A stretch of DNA of 37,605 nucleotides. Source: Fermentimonas sp. Its GTDB lineage: Bacteria > Bacteroidota > Bacteroidia > Bacteroidales > Dysgonomonadaceae. Location: contig JAQUIZ010000010.1 in NCBI GenBank assembly GCA_028683355.1, positions 1 to 37,605 of the forward strand. The letters run 5' to 3'. The position numbers and the translations under genes were made by a program. The notes beneath the pieces are model-generated. The model was not told the DNA's origin. It searched no databases and was given only the letters and a program-made list of their open reading frames with translations. Within the stretch, counting starts at the first letter, position 1, and every line of letters starts with the position of its first letter. Below are positions 8,269-17,380 of the stretch, piece after piece.

Positions 8269-9636
8269 CTATGAAAAAAGCATCCTGAAAGCATCGCTTA
8301 CTTTTCTTACCTCTTTAATTTCAATTGAAAGCTTTTTATTAAAGCCTTTCAGATTATTATGTGGAATCAGTATACGTGAAAAACCAAGCTTATCTGCCTC
8401 CTGCACTCGCTGCTCGATGCGGTTGACCGGTCGGATTTCGCCGGAAAGACCCACTTCACCGCACAGGCATGTATCGTTATCAATCGATATGTCGAGACTT
8501 GAAGACAGTACAGCACTTATGACTGCCAGATCCATTCCGGGATCATTAACTCTGAGCCCGCCTGCAATATTCAGGAATACATCTTTTTGCGCCAGCTTAA
8601 AGCCTGCTCTCTTCTCCAAAACAGCGAGCAGCATGTTTAATCTTCTCGCATCGAACCCTGTAGTTGAACGCTGTGGGGTACCGTAGGCCGCTGTGCTTAC
8701 AAGCGACTGTGTCTCTATCAGGAATGGACGTATTCCTTCAATTGCGGCTGAAATTGCAACACCGCTTAATTCATCATGATTACGTGTAAGCAATAGTTCC
8801 GAAGGATTGCTTACTTCACGTAAGCCGCTATGGTTCATTTCGTATATTCCTAATTCTGCTGTACTCCCAAATCTGTTTTTTATTCCGCGCAAGATACGGT
8901 ACATATAATGCTGATCGCCCTCAAACTGCAGTACTGCATCAACAATATGTTCCAGGATCTTGGGTCCTGCAATGCTTCCATCTTTTGTAATATGACCTAC
9001 TAACAAAACAGGTGTTCCACTTTGTTTGGCGTACTTTAGCAATAAAGATGCGCATTCGCGAACCTGAGATATACTGCCCGGAGATGATTCGAGCGATTCG
9101 GTAAAGATGGTCTGAATAGAATCTACAATCAACAGCTGAGGTGCAACCTCCTTTACGTGTTTAAAGATATCATCGAGATTTGTTTCACAAAGCAGCAAGC
9201 AATCATCGTTTTCAATAGACAACCTGTCAGCCCTCAGTTTCAACTGGCGGGCACTCTCTTCTCCCGAAACATATAGTGAGCGAACACCTTTGAGTTTTAG
9301 TATTGTCTGCAGCACGAGCGTTGATTTCCCAATACCCGGTTCACCACCAACAAGAACAACTGATGCAGGTACAAGTCCACCGCCCAGAACACGGTTCAAC
9401 TCCTCATCCCTCATATCAATCCTTTGCTCTTCATCTGCTTTAATATCTTTCAGCGGCAGAGGCTTGCTTTTGATATCACTAAATGAACGAGTGTCTTCCT
9501 GTGCTGAAACTGCATTTTTGCGTACCAACTCTTCTACAAATGTTGACCACTCGCCGCAAGCCGGACATTTCCCCATCCACTTAGGTGATTCATATCCGCA
9601 ATTACTGCAAAAATAAACCGATTTAAGTTTTGCCAT
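8269..9636 (-). CDS. radA: DNA repair protein RadA (Sms)
   Basis: The 455-residue RecA-like ATPase helps branch migration and processing of recombination intermediates. It has the N-terminal four-Cys zinc finger (C10, C13, C24, C27), Walker A GGEPGIGKST at about 97-106, the RadA-specific KNRFG motif near residue 255, and a Lon-like C-terminal domain. The length is normal. It is divergent from tex, with 101 bases between the starts, and its 3' end is followed by tRNA-Cys on the same strand, which has its own promoter. Confidence 0.97.
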   Translation of the reverse strand: MAKLKSVYFCSNCGYESPKWMGKCPACGEWSTFVEELVRKNAVSAQEDTRSFSDIKSKPLPLKDIKADEEQRIDMRDEELNRVLGGGLVPASVVLVGGEPGIGKSTLVLQTILKLKGVRSLYVSGEESARQLKLRADRLSIENDDCLLLCETNLDDIFKHVKEVAPQLLIVDSIQTIFTESLESSPGSISQVRECASLLLKYAKQSGTPVLLVGHITKDGSIAGPKILEHIVDAVLQFEGDQHYMYRILRGIKNRFGSTAELGIYEMNHSGLREVSNPSELLLTRNHDELSGVAISAAIEGIRPFLIETQSLVSTAAYGTPQRSTTGFDARRLNMLLAVLEKRAGFKLAQKDVFLNIAGGLRVNDPGMDLAVISAVLSSSLDISIDNDTCLCGEVGLSGEIRPVNRIEQRVQEADKLGFSRILIPHNNLKGFNKKLSIEIKEVRKVSDAFRMLFS

Positions 9637-9680
9637 TCTTTATATATTAATTTACAAACCACTCCAATCCTGATAAGCAG

Positions 9681-9714
9681 TTGAACAAAAATACATAATT
9701 TTCTTGTACTTTTG
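9681..9714 (+). promoter_or_regulatory. Promoter for tex
   Basis: TACTTTTG at 9707-9714 fits the -7 consensus, with TTG at 9681-9683 as a possible -33 element (23-base spacer, slightly long). The tex ATG is 24 bases after the -7 element. Confidence 0.55.
9686..9693 (-). promoter_or_regulatory. Candidate -7 element for radA
   Basis: On the minus strand the site reads TATTTTTG, matching TAnnTTTG, about 50 bases before the radA start. It overlaps the tex promoter region, so the two divergent promoters may interfere with each other. Confidence 0.45.
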
Positions 9715-9737
9715 TAGTCCACATAAACCATTTACCT

Positions 9738-11858
9738 ATGTCTGTAATTATTTCACTTATTGCGAAATCGCTAAACATATCACAAAAAAACGTTGAGAGC
9801 ACTGTTAAACTTCTAGGCGATGGAGCCACAATTCCCTTTATCAGCCGATACAGGAAAGAGGCTACGGGCGGTCTTGACGAAGTACAGATTGCAAACATCA
9901 AAGAGATGAACGAAAAGCTCCTTGAGCTTGAAAAACGCAAGGAGTTCATTATAAAATCTATTTCTGAACAGGAAAAACTAACTCCGGAACTTGAAAAGCA
10001 GATTTCGGAAAGTTGGGACAGTACAGAGATTGAGGATATTTATCTTCCTTTTAAGCCTAAACGACAAACACGAGCCGAAAAAGCCCGCAAGAAAGGACTG
10101 GAAGGGTTGGCCAAATGGCTTATGGATCAGCAGTCCGGTTCAGTATCATCTAAAGCATCAGAATTTATTAATGACGAGGTGACTGATGTGGAAGATGCTC
10201 TTCAGGGTGCACGTGATATAATTGCAGAGTGGGTTAATGAGGATGCGCGGGCACGACAAATTGTCAGGAACATATTCTCGCGTGAGGCGGTTATAACATC
10301 TAAAGTAGTGAATGGCAAAGAGCAAGAGGGAGAAAAGTATGCCGACTATTTTGATTTTGCTGCCCCACTCGCCAAATGTCCCTCTCACCGTTTACTTGCT
10401 ATTCGCCGTGGTGAGTCAGAAGGATTTCTCAGAGTATCTATTTCAGCTGAAGAGGATAAATGCCTGGACAGGCTGGTTCCCCGTTATGCAAAAAATGATA
10501 CTGAAGCAGCCGACCATGTGGAAGACGCTGTAACTGACGCTTATAAAAGACTACTAAAACCATCAATAGAGACTGAGTTTGCCGCTCTCTCGAAAGAAAA
10601 AGCAGATGAATCGGCCATCGCAGTTTTTGCTGAAAATCTGCGACAATTACTGCTGTCTCCACCTCTTGGTCAGCAAAGGATTCTGGGAATAGATCCCGGG
10701 TTTCGCACAGGTTGTAAACTAGTATGTCTTGATGAGCAGGGTAACCTGTTGCACAACGAAACTATTTATCCTCATCCACCACAAAATGAGTTTTCAAAAG
10801 CGGGCAATAAAGTTGTGAAGATGGTTTCCACATATAAGATTGATGCAATTGCAATTGGGAATGGAACGGCAAGCAGGGAGACCGAAAGGTTCATTACAAA
10901 CCTGCGTTACGAAAAAGAGGTGAAGGTGTTTGTTGTTAGTGAAAACGGCGCTTCGGTTTACTCAGCCTCAAAGATTGCAAGGGAGGAGTTTCCTGATTAT
11001 GACGTTACTGTCCGCGGCGCTGTATCAATTGGCAGAAGATTAAGTGATCCTCTTGCCGAGCTTGTGAAAATTGATCCTAAATCTATTGGTGTGGGACAAT
11101 ATCAGCACGATGTGGATCAAAATAAACTTAAACGGTCGCTGGACCAGACTGTTGAGAGCTGCGTAAACCTGGTGGGTGTTAATCTTAACACTGCCAGCAA
11201 ACATCTCCTTACTTATGTATCAGGACTGGGTGGTTCTTTGGCGCAGAATATTATTGATTACAGAAGTGAGAATGGACCTTTTCAGTCACGTAAAGAGTTG
11301 AAAAAGGTGCCGCGCCTTGGCCCTAAAGCTTTTGAACAATCTGCAGGTTTTCTTCGTATTCCTGATGCTAAGAATCCACTGGATAACTCAGCTGTCCACC
11401 CTGAGAGCTACACTATTGTTGAGAAAATGGCAAAGGACCTGAACACCACTGTTAAAGAATTAATCAATAACAAATCTCTTATTGACAGTATTGAAACAAA
11501 CAAATATAAAACAGACTCTGTAGGTGAGGAAACATTAACAGACATCTTGCAGGAGCTTGAAAAGCCGGGAAGGGATCCGCGTTCTAAAGTACAAGTACTT
11601 GAATTTGATCCAAATATCCGTACAATCAATGATCTGAAAGAGGGTATGATCTTGCCTGGGATTGTTACTAACATTACCAACTTCGGATGCTTTGTAGATG
11701 TTGGTATAAAAGAAAACGGCCTGGTTCATATTTCTGAAATGGCAAACCGCTTTATTTCAAACCCAAGCGAGGTGGTATCTCTTCATCAGCATGTGAATGC
11801 GAAGGTTTTATCAGTCGACCTGGAGCGGAAAAGGATACAGCTGAGTCTGAAAGTATAA
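9738..11858 (+). CDS. tex: Tex family RNA-binding transcriptional accessory protein
   Basis: The 706-residue protein matches the bacterial Tex/YhgF family (related to eukaryotic Spt6). In order: an N-terminal helical region with FISRYRKEATGGLDEVQ, a YqgF-like RNase H fold beginning near residue 317 (GIDPGFRTGCKL), helix-hairpin-helix repeats near 490-560 (ASKHLLTYVSGLG and LKKVPRLGPKAFEQSAGFLRI), and a C-terminal S1 domain from about 635 (GIVTNITNFGCFVDVGIKENGLVHISEM). It binds RNA and affects transcription and expression of many genes in other bacteria. Length and domain order are complete. Confidence 0.96.
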   Translation: MSVIISLIAKSLNISQKNVESTVKLLGDGATIPFISRYRKEATGGLDEVQIANIKEMNEKLLELEKRKEFIIKSISEQEKLTPELEKQISESWDSTEIEDIYLPFKPKRQTRAEKARKKGLEGLAKWLMDQQSGSVSSKASEFINDEVTDVEDALQGARDIIAEWVNEDARARQIVRNIFSREAVITSKVVNGKEQEGEKYADYFDFAAPLAKCPSHRLLAIRRGESEGFLRVSISAEEDKCLDRLVPRYAKNDTEAADHVEDAVTDAYKRLLKPSIETEFAALSKEKADESAIAVFAENLRQLLLSPPLGQQRILGIDPGFRTGCKLVCLDEQGNLLHNETIYPHPPQNEFSKAGNKVVKMVSTYKIDAIAIGNGTASRETERFITNLRYEKEVKVFVVSENGASVYSASKIAREEFPDYDVTVRGAVSIGRRLSDPLAELVKIDPKSIGVGQYQHDVDQNKLKRSLDQTVESCVNLVGVNLNTASKHLLTYVSGLGGSLAQNIIDYRSENGPFQSRKELKKVPRLGPKAFEQSAGFLRIPDAKNPLDNSAVHPESYTIVEKMAKDLNTTVKELINNKSLIDSIETNKYKTDSVGEETLTDILQELEKPGRDPRSKVQVLEFDPNIRTINDLKEGMILPGIVTNITNFGCFVDVGIKENGLVHISEMANRFISNPSEVVSLHQHVNAKVLSVDLERKRIQLSLKV

Positions 11859-11918
11859 TTATATGGATCTAAGATATGATATCGTAGTATTATAGCTGTT
11901 ATAACTCAATTCAAAAAA

Positions 11919-11938
11919 TTAAACGAAAGTGCGTTTAA
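11919..11938. promoter_or_regulatory. Inverted repeat upstream of carbonic anhydrase
   Basis: TTAAACG (11919-11925) and CGTTTAA (11932-11938) form a perfect 7-bp inverted repeat with a 6-base centre, 42 bases before the carbonic anhydrase ATG. It could be an operator or an RNA hairpin. No clear TAnnTTTG promoter is visible in this gap. Confidence 0.35.
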
Positions 11939-11980
11939 AATGTTATTACATGGAAAACTTACAAATAAGATTTTTAACGC

Positions 11981-12649
11981 ATGGAGTTACGTGAGAAAGA
12001 AAAATTAGATTCATTATACTATAAGCGGCTGTTTGAAGGCATTAAAGAATTCAAGGCTAATGAGTTTATACCCCGTCAGCAGTTTTTTGAAGAACTGGGA
12101 CAAAAACAAAATCCGCACACACTCTTTATTGGCTGTTCCGATTCACGGGTAGTTCCCAGTCTGATAACACAAACCTTTCCGGGAGAACTTTTTGTCGTAA
12201 GAAACATAGCAAACCTGGTTCCTCATTATAAAAGACATTCCGATACATATTTGGCAACAACATCTGCAATTGAATTTGCTGTTAACAGAATGAATGTGAG
12301 CAACATTGTTATATGCGGGCACTCCAATTGCGGAGGTTGTGCCGCACTATATCAGGATAAAGAGCTCAAAAACCTTCCACATACTAAAAAATGGATGGAA
12401 CTTGCCCATCCTGTTAAAAAAGTTGTAGAGGAAAAGATAGCAAAAAACAAGATCAGCATTGATGAACGCAGTCTTTTTACAGAGCAGCTAAATGTAGTGG
12501 AACAGATGAATCACCTTTTAAAATACAGCTATATAAAGAAAAGAGTAAAAGAGGGTAATCTGATTGTAATGGGCTGGTATTATCATATTGACAAAGGTGA
12601 AATATATAACTACGACAGTAATCTCAGAAGATTTATCAGGATTGAATAA
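11981..12649 (+). CDS. can: Beta-class carbonic anhydrase
   Basis: The 222-residue cytosolic zinc enzyme interconverts CO2 and bicarbonate. Zinc ligands are C52, H114 and C117 (GCSDSR and GHSNCGGC), and the D54-R56 dyad is present, typical of clade B beta enzymes. The start at 11981 gives the usual N-terminal helix. It is a single gene, convergent with rnhB 16 bases away. It probably supplies bicarbonate for carboxylations in a CO2-dependent Bacteroidales metabolism (inference). Confidence 0.95.
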   Translation: MELREKEKLDSLYYKRLFEGIKEFKANEFIPRQQFFEELGQKQNPHTLFIGCSDSRVVPSLITQTFPGELFVVRNIANLVPHYKRHSDTYLATTSAIEFAVNRMNVSNIVICGHSNCGGCAALYQDKELKNLPHTKKWMELAHPVKKVVEEKIAKNKISIDERSLFTEQLNVVEQMNHLLKYSYIKKRVKEGNLIVMGWYYHIDKGEIYNYDSNLRRFIRIE

Positions 12650-12665
12650 TAGGCGATCCTGATAC

Positions 12666-13283
12666 TTAAAAATCTATCTCGAGTTGTCGCTCAAACAGGT
12701 TAAAACTCTTGCGATGATGAACAGTGATCCCATTTTCACGAATTGCTTTTTTATGAGCAGGAGTAGGGTATCCTTTATTGCAATCCCAGTTATATTCCGG
12801 AAACTGCAGATGCAGACTCTTCATATATTCATCCCTGTACGTTTTCGCAAGTATTGAAGCTGCTGCAATCGACTGATATTTTGCATCACCCTTTACAACG
12901 CAGCTGTATGGTATTTCATTAAAAGGCCTGAAACGATTTCCGTCAACAATAATATGTTCAGGAATAACCTTCAGCCGGCCCAGTGCTTTGTGCATTGCAG
13001 ATACGGAAGCCCATAGTATATTCTGCTGATCAATCTCTTCGGGTGAACATGATGCAACAGCATAACATAATGCATTTTCTTCGATTACCAGTCTCAGTTC
13101 ACTCCTCTGCTTTACAGTCATCTGTTTTGAGTCATTAAGCTCTGTACAATTGAAATCATCAGGGAGTATGACCGCGGCTGCAAATACAGGTCCGGCTAAA
13201 CAACCCCGTCCCGCTTCATCACAACCGGCCTCAATAGTGCCGGACTTCATACAAAATTTTAAACGCTCAATATTATTCGTCAT
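12666..13283 (-). CDS. rnhB: Ribonuclease HII
   Basis: The 205-residue endonuclease cuts the RNA strand of RNA-DNA hybrids and removes misincorporated ribonucleotides. The catalytic acids are D22 and E23 in CDEAGRG, D114 in IVDGNRF and D133 in [18 protein letters not shown] shorter start at Met12 is possible. It is the last gene of a minus-strand unit, 14 bases after the metallophosphoesterase gene. Confidence 0.95.
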   Translation of the reverse strand: MTNNIERLKFCMKSGTIEAGCDEAGRGCLAGPVFAAAVILPDDFNCTELNDSKQMTVKQRSELRLVIEENALCYAVASCSPEEIDQQNILWASVSAMHKALGRLKVIPEHIIVDGNRFRPFNEIPYSCVVKGDAKYQSIAAASILAKTYRDEYMKSLHLQFPEYNWDCNKGYPTPAHKKAIRENGITVHHRKSFNLFERQLEIDF

Positions 13284-13297
13284 AACAGTCCTGTTAC

Positions 13298-14572
13298 TTA
13301 ATTATCTTCGGGAGAGCTGAATTTTATAACAAGCTTATTATCTTCGGGTGGAAAATCAAAAGAGTAATCTTCCTCTTCAGCTTCATTTCCTAAATATGAA
13401 GCAAAGGCTTTCACTGCAGCTATTACCTCCGGATCTTGTTTCTCATCGCCCCTAACATGTGCTATATTTAGCTTAACTATAAGATCGGCAACCACCTCCT
13501 TCATCTCACCCGATAAAGGAATGCCAAGATTTTTCAGTCTGCTGTCAGCAACTCTCCGGGTAATTGTTTCAAGCTTTCTCAGGTACTCTTTTTCTAAATC
13601 AGGATTGCCGGGTGTCGCAGTAACAAATCGAGTGTCAATAGAGAGATCGTTGTCACTTAACTTCATGATTCTGTATGCAAAAGGATATTGAGCAAGACTG
13701 GCAGTCTCAACATCATAAACTGTTTTTCCCGAAGTTGTAGTATATGAAGTTATATCATTAGAGTGAAAATGACCTGTGAAAACAACTTCAAGTCCCGCTT
13801 CTGCAAGCAGACCTGCATTTTCCTGCCAATTTTCAATAAGGTAATCCGGAAAGAATGTGTTCTGATACAACATATGTTCAAGTAAACCGTGGTGCATCAT
13901 CCCTAATACTCTTACACCTTTACTATCAGCCTCTTTTAGAATATCCAGTATCCACTCCATTGTTTGCGGCTTTATTCTGCCACCTGAAGTATAACCCTTA
14001 TCATACTCATCATAACGATTTGTATCAATAGCAAGAAGCCATGTACTCTCATTTAATACAGACAAATAGCTTAAAGAAGCCTCATCTCTCCTGAGGGCCC
14101 CATCATACCCAAATGATTTGTACAGCGACACAAACTCATCTTTGGCAACACTTTCTGTCGGCGTAACCTTAGTACCTGTATAAGCTTTAGCATCCGGAAT
14201 ATTAATATCATGATTGCCGGGAATCACAAAAACACGTGTACCCGATTCTGTCAGTGGCATTACTCTTTCAATAAATCCTGTATGGCTTAACTTCTCACCA
14301 TGATTTGTAATATCACCGGCAACAAGAAGTATATCAACGCTCTCATTTATTAAATCATTAAGTACCTTATCATACACTTCGTGCAGATCTTTAATATTCC
14401 TGCCGGTCAGCTTTTCATAAGCAGTCAGCGCATCACCTTCAACTGCAAGATCGGGGGACAGGTAATGCAGGTCAGTTATTAATGCAATCTTAAGAGAATC
14501 TGCTTTAACAGATTCATAAATTAAAAAAAAGAAGATTGGGAATAAAAAAAGTGTAAGACAAACTCTCCTCAT
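13298..14572 (-). CDS. Exported calcineurin-like metallophosphoesterase
   Basis: The protein starts with a signal peptide (MRR, hydrophobic core, cut near VKA-DS) and has the full metallophosphoesterase motif set: D34 and H36 in TDLHY, GDITNHG, GNHD, MMHHG and GHFHS. These bind two metals and hydrolyse phosphomonoesters or diesters. The ATG at 14572 overlaps the upstream nuclease stop codon by one base (TGATG); a GTG at 14575 is the other possible start. The C-terminal 100 residues are helical and acidic. Joined to a secreted nuclease, it may release phosphate from nucleotides (inference); the substrate is not shown by sequence. Confidence 0.88.
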   Translation of the reverse strand: MRRVCLTLFLFPIFFFLIYESVKADSLKIALITDLHYLSPDLAVEGDALTAYEKLTGRNIKDLHEVYDKVLNDLINESVDILLVAGDITNHGEKLSHTGFIERVMPLTESGTRVFVIPGNHDINIPDAKAYTGTKVTPTESVAKDEFVSLYKSFGYDGALRRDEASLSYLSVLNESTWLLAIDTNRYDEYDKGYTSGGRIKPQTMEWILDILKEADSKGVRVLGMMHHGLLEHMLYQNTFFPDYLIENWQENAGLLAEAGLEVVFTGHFHSNDITSYTTTSGKTVYDVETASLAQYPFAYRIMKLSDNDLSIDTRFVTATPGNPDLEKEYLRKLETITRRVADSRLKNLGIPLSGEMKEVVADLIVKLNIAHVRGDEKQDPEVIAAVKAFASYLGNEAEEEDYSFDFPPEDNKLVIKFSSPEDN

Positions 14573-15510
14573 CACTTTTCTCTGATTAAATACTGCTTAA
14601 GGTTTTGTACCCAGCCTTGCTGATCAAGCCAGCGTTCGAAGGGGCTACATTCAATCAGTAAAAAACTATTAATAAGCTTTTCTGATTCAAAAGCAATTGA
14701 GCTGTTCACACCCCATACATGCTCCACCAGTTCAGGATAGTCAATATATGGATTTCTGTTACCCTGTATTTTGCTCACCTCTTCGTTTCGGCGCACCTCT
14801 TTTAAGCTTACAGGGTCTTCGCGGTGCCATTTTAGAAGCAGACCCAGCGCCCACTCATTGAAACAGGGATAACTGCTTCCGCCTAATTGATCAGAAGTCC
14901 ATTCTGGAACAATATCTTCGTAAGCTGTAACCATATAGAAATATGTACGGGCAATATCACCTTTATACTCATCTATAGGTTCAAAAACAGTTTTTGTATA
15001 ATTACCGAAAGTATTTTGTCCAATCCTGGAGCCGTTAGTTGACTCCCAGGTTATGATACCAACCTCACCAAAAGGAAGATTTGAACGACGGTTATTCACA
15101 TATCCGTCAGTAGGGTATACGTGGTAGAGGTCTGTCTCAAGCAGTCGGGAACCTTTAATCCAGCTTCTCGGCAGAATATGCTCCCTGTTGTAACAATCAC
15201 CCTCTTTTTTATATGACCCGCATCTATCAGTTGAGAAAGTAAAGTAATAATCAGCTGATCCGACACTTTTATCGGAGTACATATCCCACACAGTATTGTT
15301 CTTCCGGGAGTCAGTAATCTCAAATGCTTTCCATAATTCTGAATAAGCAACAACCTCGGGATTCCTTATTGTATTAAACAGCGCTGTTTTAAGTTCGGCC
15401 CCACTCTTACCTTCTGCTGATGAATAGAATCCGTCAGGCACTTGTGCATGTAGAGAAAAACTTATAAACAGCAAAATCAGAATTATATTGCTGTTATAAA
15501 AATACTTCAT
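14572..15510 (-). CDS. Secreted endonuclease I family nuclease (His-Me finger)
   Basis: The 312-residue product has a signal peptide ending near SLHAQ (residue 23) and the endonuclease I motif CYNREHILPRSW with catalytic H111. Downstream NNRRSNLPFGEV and EPIDEYKGDIARTYFYMVT match the same family (EndA/NucM/extracellular RNase Bsn-like). Such enzymes cut DNA or RNA without strong sequence preference in the periplasm or outside the cell. It heads an operon with the metallophosphoesterase (1-base start/stop overlap) and rnhB, and has a strong promoter upstream at 15537-15566. Confidence 0.9.
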   Translation of the reverse strand: MKYFYNSNIILILLFISFSLHAQVPDGFYSSAEGKSGAELKTALFNTIRNPEVVAYSELWKAFEITDSRKNNTVWDMYSDKSVGSADYYFTFSTDRCGSYKKEGDCYNREHILPRSWIKGSRLLETDLYHVYPTDGYVNNRRSNLPFGEVGIITWESTNGSRIGQNTFGNYTKTVFEPIDEYKGDIARTYFYMVTAYEDIVPEWTSDQLGGSSYPCFNEWALGLLLKWHREDPVSLKEVRRNEEVSKIQGNRNPYIDYPELVEHVWGVNSSIAFESEKLINSFLLIECSPFERWLDQQGWVQNLKQYLIREK

Positions 15511-15536
15511 TTCTTATATGATATACTTGAGTTCAG

Positions 15537-15566
15537 CAAATATAGCTATTTACTTTACTTAGACAA
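15537..15566 (-). promoter_or_regulatory. Promoter for the nuclease-phosphoesterase-rnhB unit
   Basis: On the minus strand TTG (15566-15564), a 19-base spacer and TATATTTG (15544-15537) match the Bacteroidetes promoter consensus, 26 bases before the nuclease ATG. Confidence 0.72.
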
Positions 15567-15622
15567 TAGGGAAAAGGAAAAAATGTGATTGTTTTGGATA
15601 ATACCTAAAGGTCCCGATCTGA

Positions 15623-17026
15623 TTATGAATTAAGTAATCTCTCTATCTCTTCGAGATCTGAACGGAAGCTTTTATCTACTTCATAGTAGTTTTTAACCGT
15701 ATTGCAGGCATGAAGCACAGTGGCGTGACTACGGTTCCCTACCTGAACACCGATTTGTGAAAGAGATAATTCGGTATGTTTTTTTATGAAAAACATTGTT
15801 ACCTGGCGTGCCTGCACAATTTCACGTTTGCGAGAAGCAGAATGAATAAGTTCTTTTTTGATGCTATAAAACTCAGACACTGTCTCCTGTATCTTCTGTA
15901 CAGTGATACGTTTTTTCTCAAACTTAATGCTTTGTTCAACTACCCTTCGTGCAAGATTCATATCAATTTCACGATTATTGATAATTGAGTGAGCCATAAG
16001 TGAAACAATTATACCTTCCAGGTCACGAACATTCTCTGTTACACTTTCAGCAATATAATCAATTACATCTTCAGGGATAGAAAGACCATCAGACAAAACC
16101 TTATTTTGCAGAATCTTCTTGCGTAGTTCTTTATCCGGACGCTCAAGCATAGCAGTTAAACCCCATCGGAAACGGGTAAGAAGTCGTTCTTCCACACCCT
16201 GCATATCCATAGGAGCACAATCTGATGTCATAATCAGCTGCTTGTTATTCTGATGAAGATGATTAAATATGTGGAAAAAAGTATTCTGAGTTTTCTCTAA
16301 TCCAGAGAGTTCCTGTATATCATCAATAATGAGTACATCTATACCCTGATAGAAATTAATAAAATCATTGATAGTATTAAATCTTCTTGCATCAGTATAT
16401 TGAACTTTGAACAGATGTGCTGAGATATAAAGCACCTTCTTATCAGGATAGAGTTCAAGAATCTTTGATCCTATTGCGTGGCATAAGTGAGTTTTACCAA
16501 CACCTGAATAACCGTGCAGGAAGAAAGGGTTGAAAGCAGTTTTGGCAGGATTCATTGCAACTGCATCAGCTGCCGTTCTGGCTAACTTATTACTGTTTCC
16601 TTCAAAGAAGTTATTGAAACTATATTTCGAGTTTATCTGTGAATCAAACTCCGGCGTTTCCACTCTGTCGAAAGGACTTGGAACCTTAGCACTTACTCTC
16701 TTATTCTGATTGCTGTCAATTGCGGCGAAATTTTTACTTTCTCCCCGCATTTCAACTGCAGTATTGCTTTCTGTTTCAACCAGAATCCTGTAGTTAAGTA
16801 TTGTGCCTTCACCAATTTCACGATAAAGAGTCTGTTGTATGAGATCAAGATACTTATCTTCAAGATACTCATAGAAGAACTGACTTGGAACCTGTATTGT
16901 AAGCACCTGATTCTCGTAGTTCAGAGGAACAATTGGTGCAAACCATGTATTAAATGCAGGTTCAGGTATGTTATCCCGAATAACATTAAGACAGTTGTTC
17001 CATAAATCAGTGCAATTACTATTCAT
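15623..17026 (-). CDS. dnaA: Chromosomal replication initiator protein DnaA
   Basis: The 467-residue protein has an N-terminal DnaB-interaction domain (1-85, CLNVIRDNIPEPAFNTWFAPI), a short linker, the AAA+ domain (Walker A GYSGVGKTHL with K178, Walker B LIIDDIQ, sensor 1 TSDCAP, arginine finger region EERLLTRFRWG), and domain IV from about 375. The DNA-binding signature reads GNRSHATVLHACNTV, so Ser433 replaces the Asp of the usual GGRDHTTVLHA. It has a long AT-rich upstream region with repeated GAACTAA and no canonical DnaA boxes. It is monocistronic: the next genes lie 112 and 354 bases away. Confidence 0.98.
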   Translation of the reverse strand: MNSNCTDLWNNCLNVIRDNIPEPAFNTWFAPIVPLNYENQVLTIQVPSQFFYEYLEDKYLDLIQQTLYREIGEGTILNYRILVETESNTAVEMRGESKNFAAIDSNQNKRVSAKVPSPFDRVETPEFDSQINSKYSFNNFFEGNSNKLARTAADAVAMNPAKTAFNPFFLHGYSGVGKTHLCHAIGSKILELYPDKKVLYISAHLFKVQYTDARRFNTINDFINFYQGIDVLIIDDIQELSGLEKTQNTFFHIFNHLHQNNKQLIMTSDCAPMDMQGVEERLLTRFRWGLTAMLERPDKELRKKILQNKVLSDGLSIPEDVIDYIAESVTENVRDLEGIIVSLMAHSIINNREIDMNLARRVVEQSIKFEKKRITVQKIQETVSEFYSIKKELIHSASRKREIVQARQVTMFFIKKHTELSLSQIGVQVGNRSHATVLHACNTVKNYYEVDKSFRSDLEEIERLLNS

Positions 17027-17034
17027 TTAGTTCT

Positions 17035-17060
17035 ATTAGTTCAAAAAATTAGTTCAAAAA
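17035..17060. repeat. 13-bp tandem repeat in the dnaA leader
   Basis: Two exact copies of ATTAGTTCAAAAA lie 9-34 bases upstream of the dnaA start codon. Read on the dnaA strand they place GAACTAA, preceded by six T, directly before the gene; a third GAACTAA touches the ATG. Confidence 0.85.
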
Positions 17061-17216
17061 ATTGATTTTCTACTTTCGCTATTGACTTACAAATTTTGAA
17101 AAAAAAACCGAGATAAAAAAATGAAACTTTTTATTGAAATTTAATTCTGGAAAAACATGCTATTTATCAATCAAATACATCCAACACCCTCAACTTAAGG
17201 TCTTTACACGTTTTTG

Positions 17217-17224
17217 CAAAACTA
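17217..17224 (-). promoter_or_regulatory. Possible -7 element for dnaA
   Basis: On the minus strand the site reads TAGTTTTG, fitting TAnnTTTG, but it lies about 190 bases before the dnaA start and its -33 partner (TTG at 17242-17240, 15-base spacer) is too close. It is the only such match found in the region. Confidence 0.35.
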
Positions 17225-17380
17225 AATAGAGCTGATTAACAAGCAGATATAAAAATATCCTTTGAGTATTTAAAATTTACAAATTTGTTACGCAAAAGTT
17301 ACTTAATGTCGGTCAAACAGAGAGTTCCAATCTATTTATCAAATAGCCTCCTATTTAGAATAATTCTATTTAAGGAAAAT

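Larger units (their letters stand above)
17027..17380. other. AT-rich intergenic region upstream of dnaA, with repeats
   Basis: These 354 bases hold no gene. Next to the dnaA start is a 13-bp tandem repeat, ATTAGTTCAAAAA at 17035-17047 and 17048-17060, with a further TTAGTTC at 17027-17033. CTATTTATCAA occurs at 17160-17170 and 17332-17342, and CTATTTA again at 17351 and 17366. I found no TTATCCACA or near match on either strand, so an origin is not supported by DnaA boxes. Confidence 0.6.

Noticed and set aside
8240..8686. 148-codon plus-strand frame opposite radA
   Set aside because: It lies wholly or mostly antisense to radA, whose motifs are complete; the translation has no recognisable family or domain.
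11873..11883. GATATGATATC palindrome after tex
   Set aside because: It has no T tract for a terminator and a simple AT-rich dyad of this size is expected by chance.
17027..17380. Replication origin beside dnaA
   Set aside because: The region is AT-rich and repeated, but I found no TTATCCACA or close variant; gene orientation around it gives no skew evidence. Only a whole-chromosome GC skew could decide.
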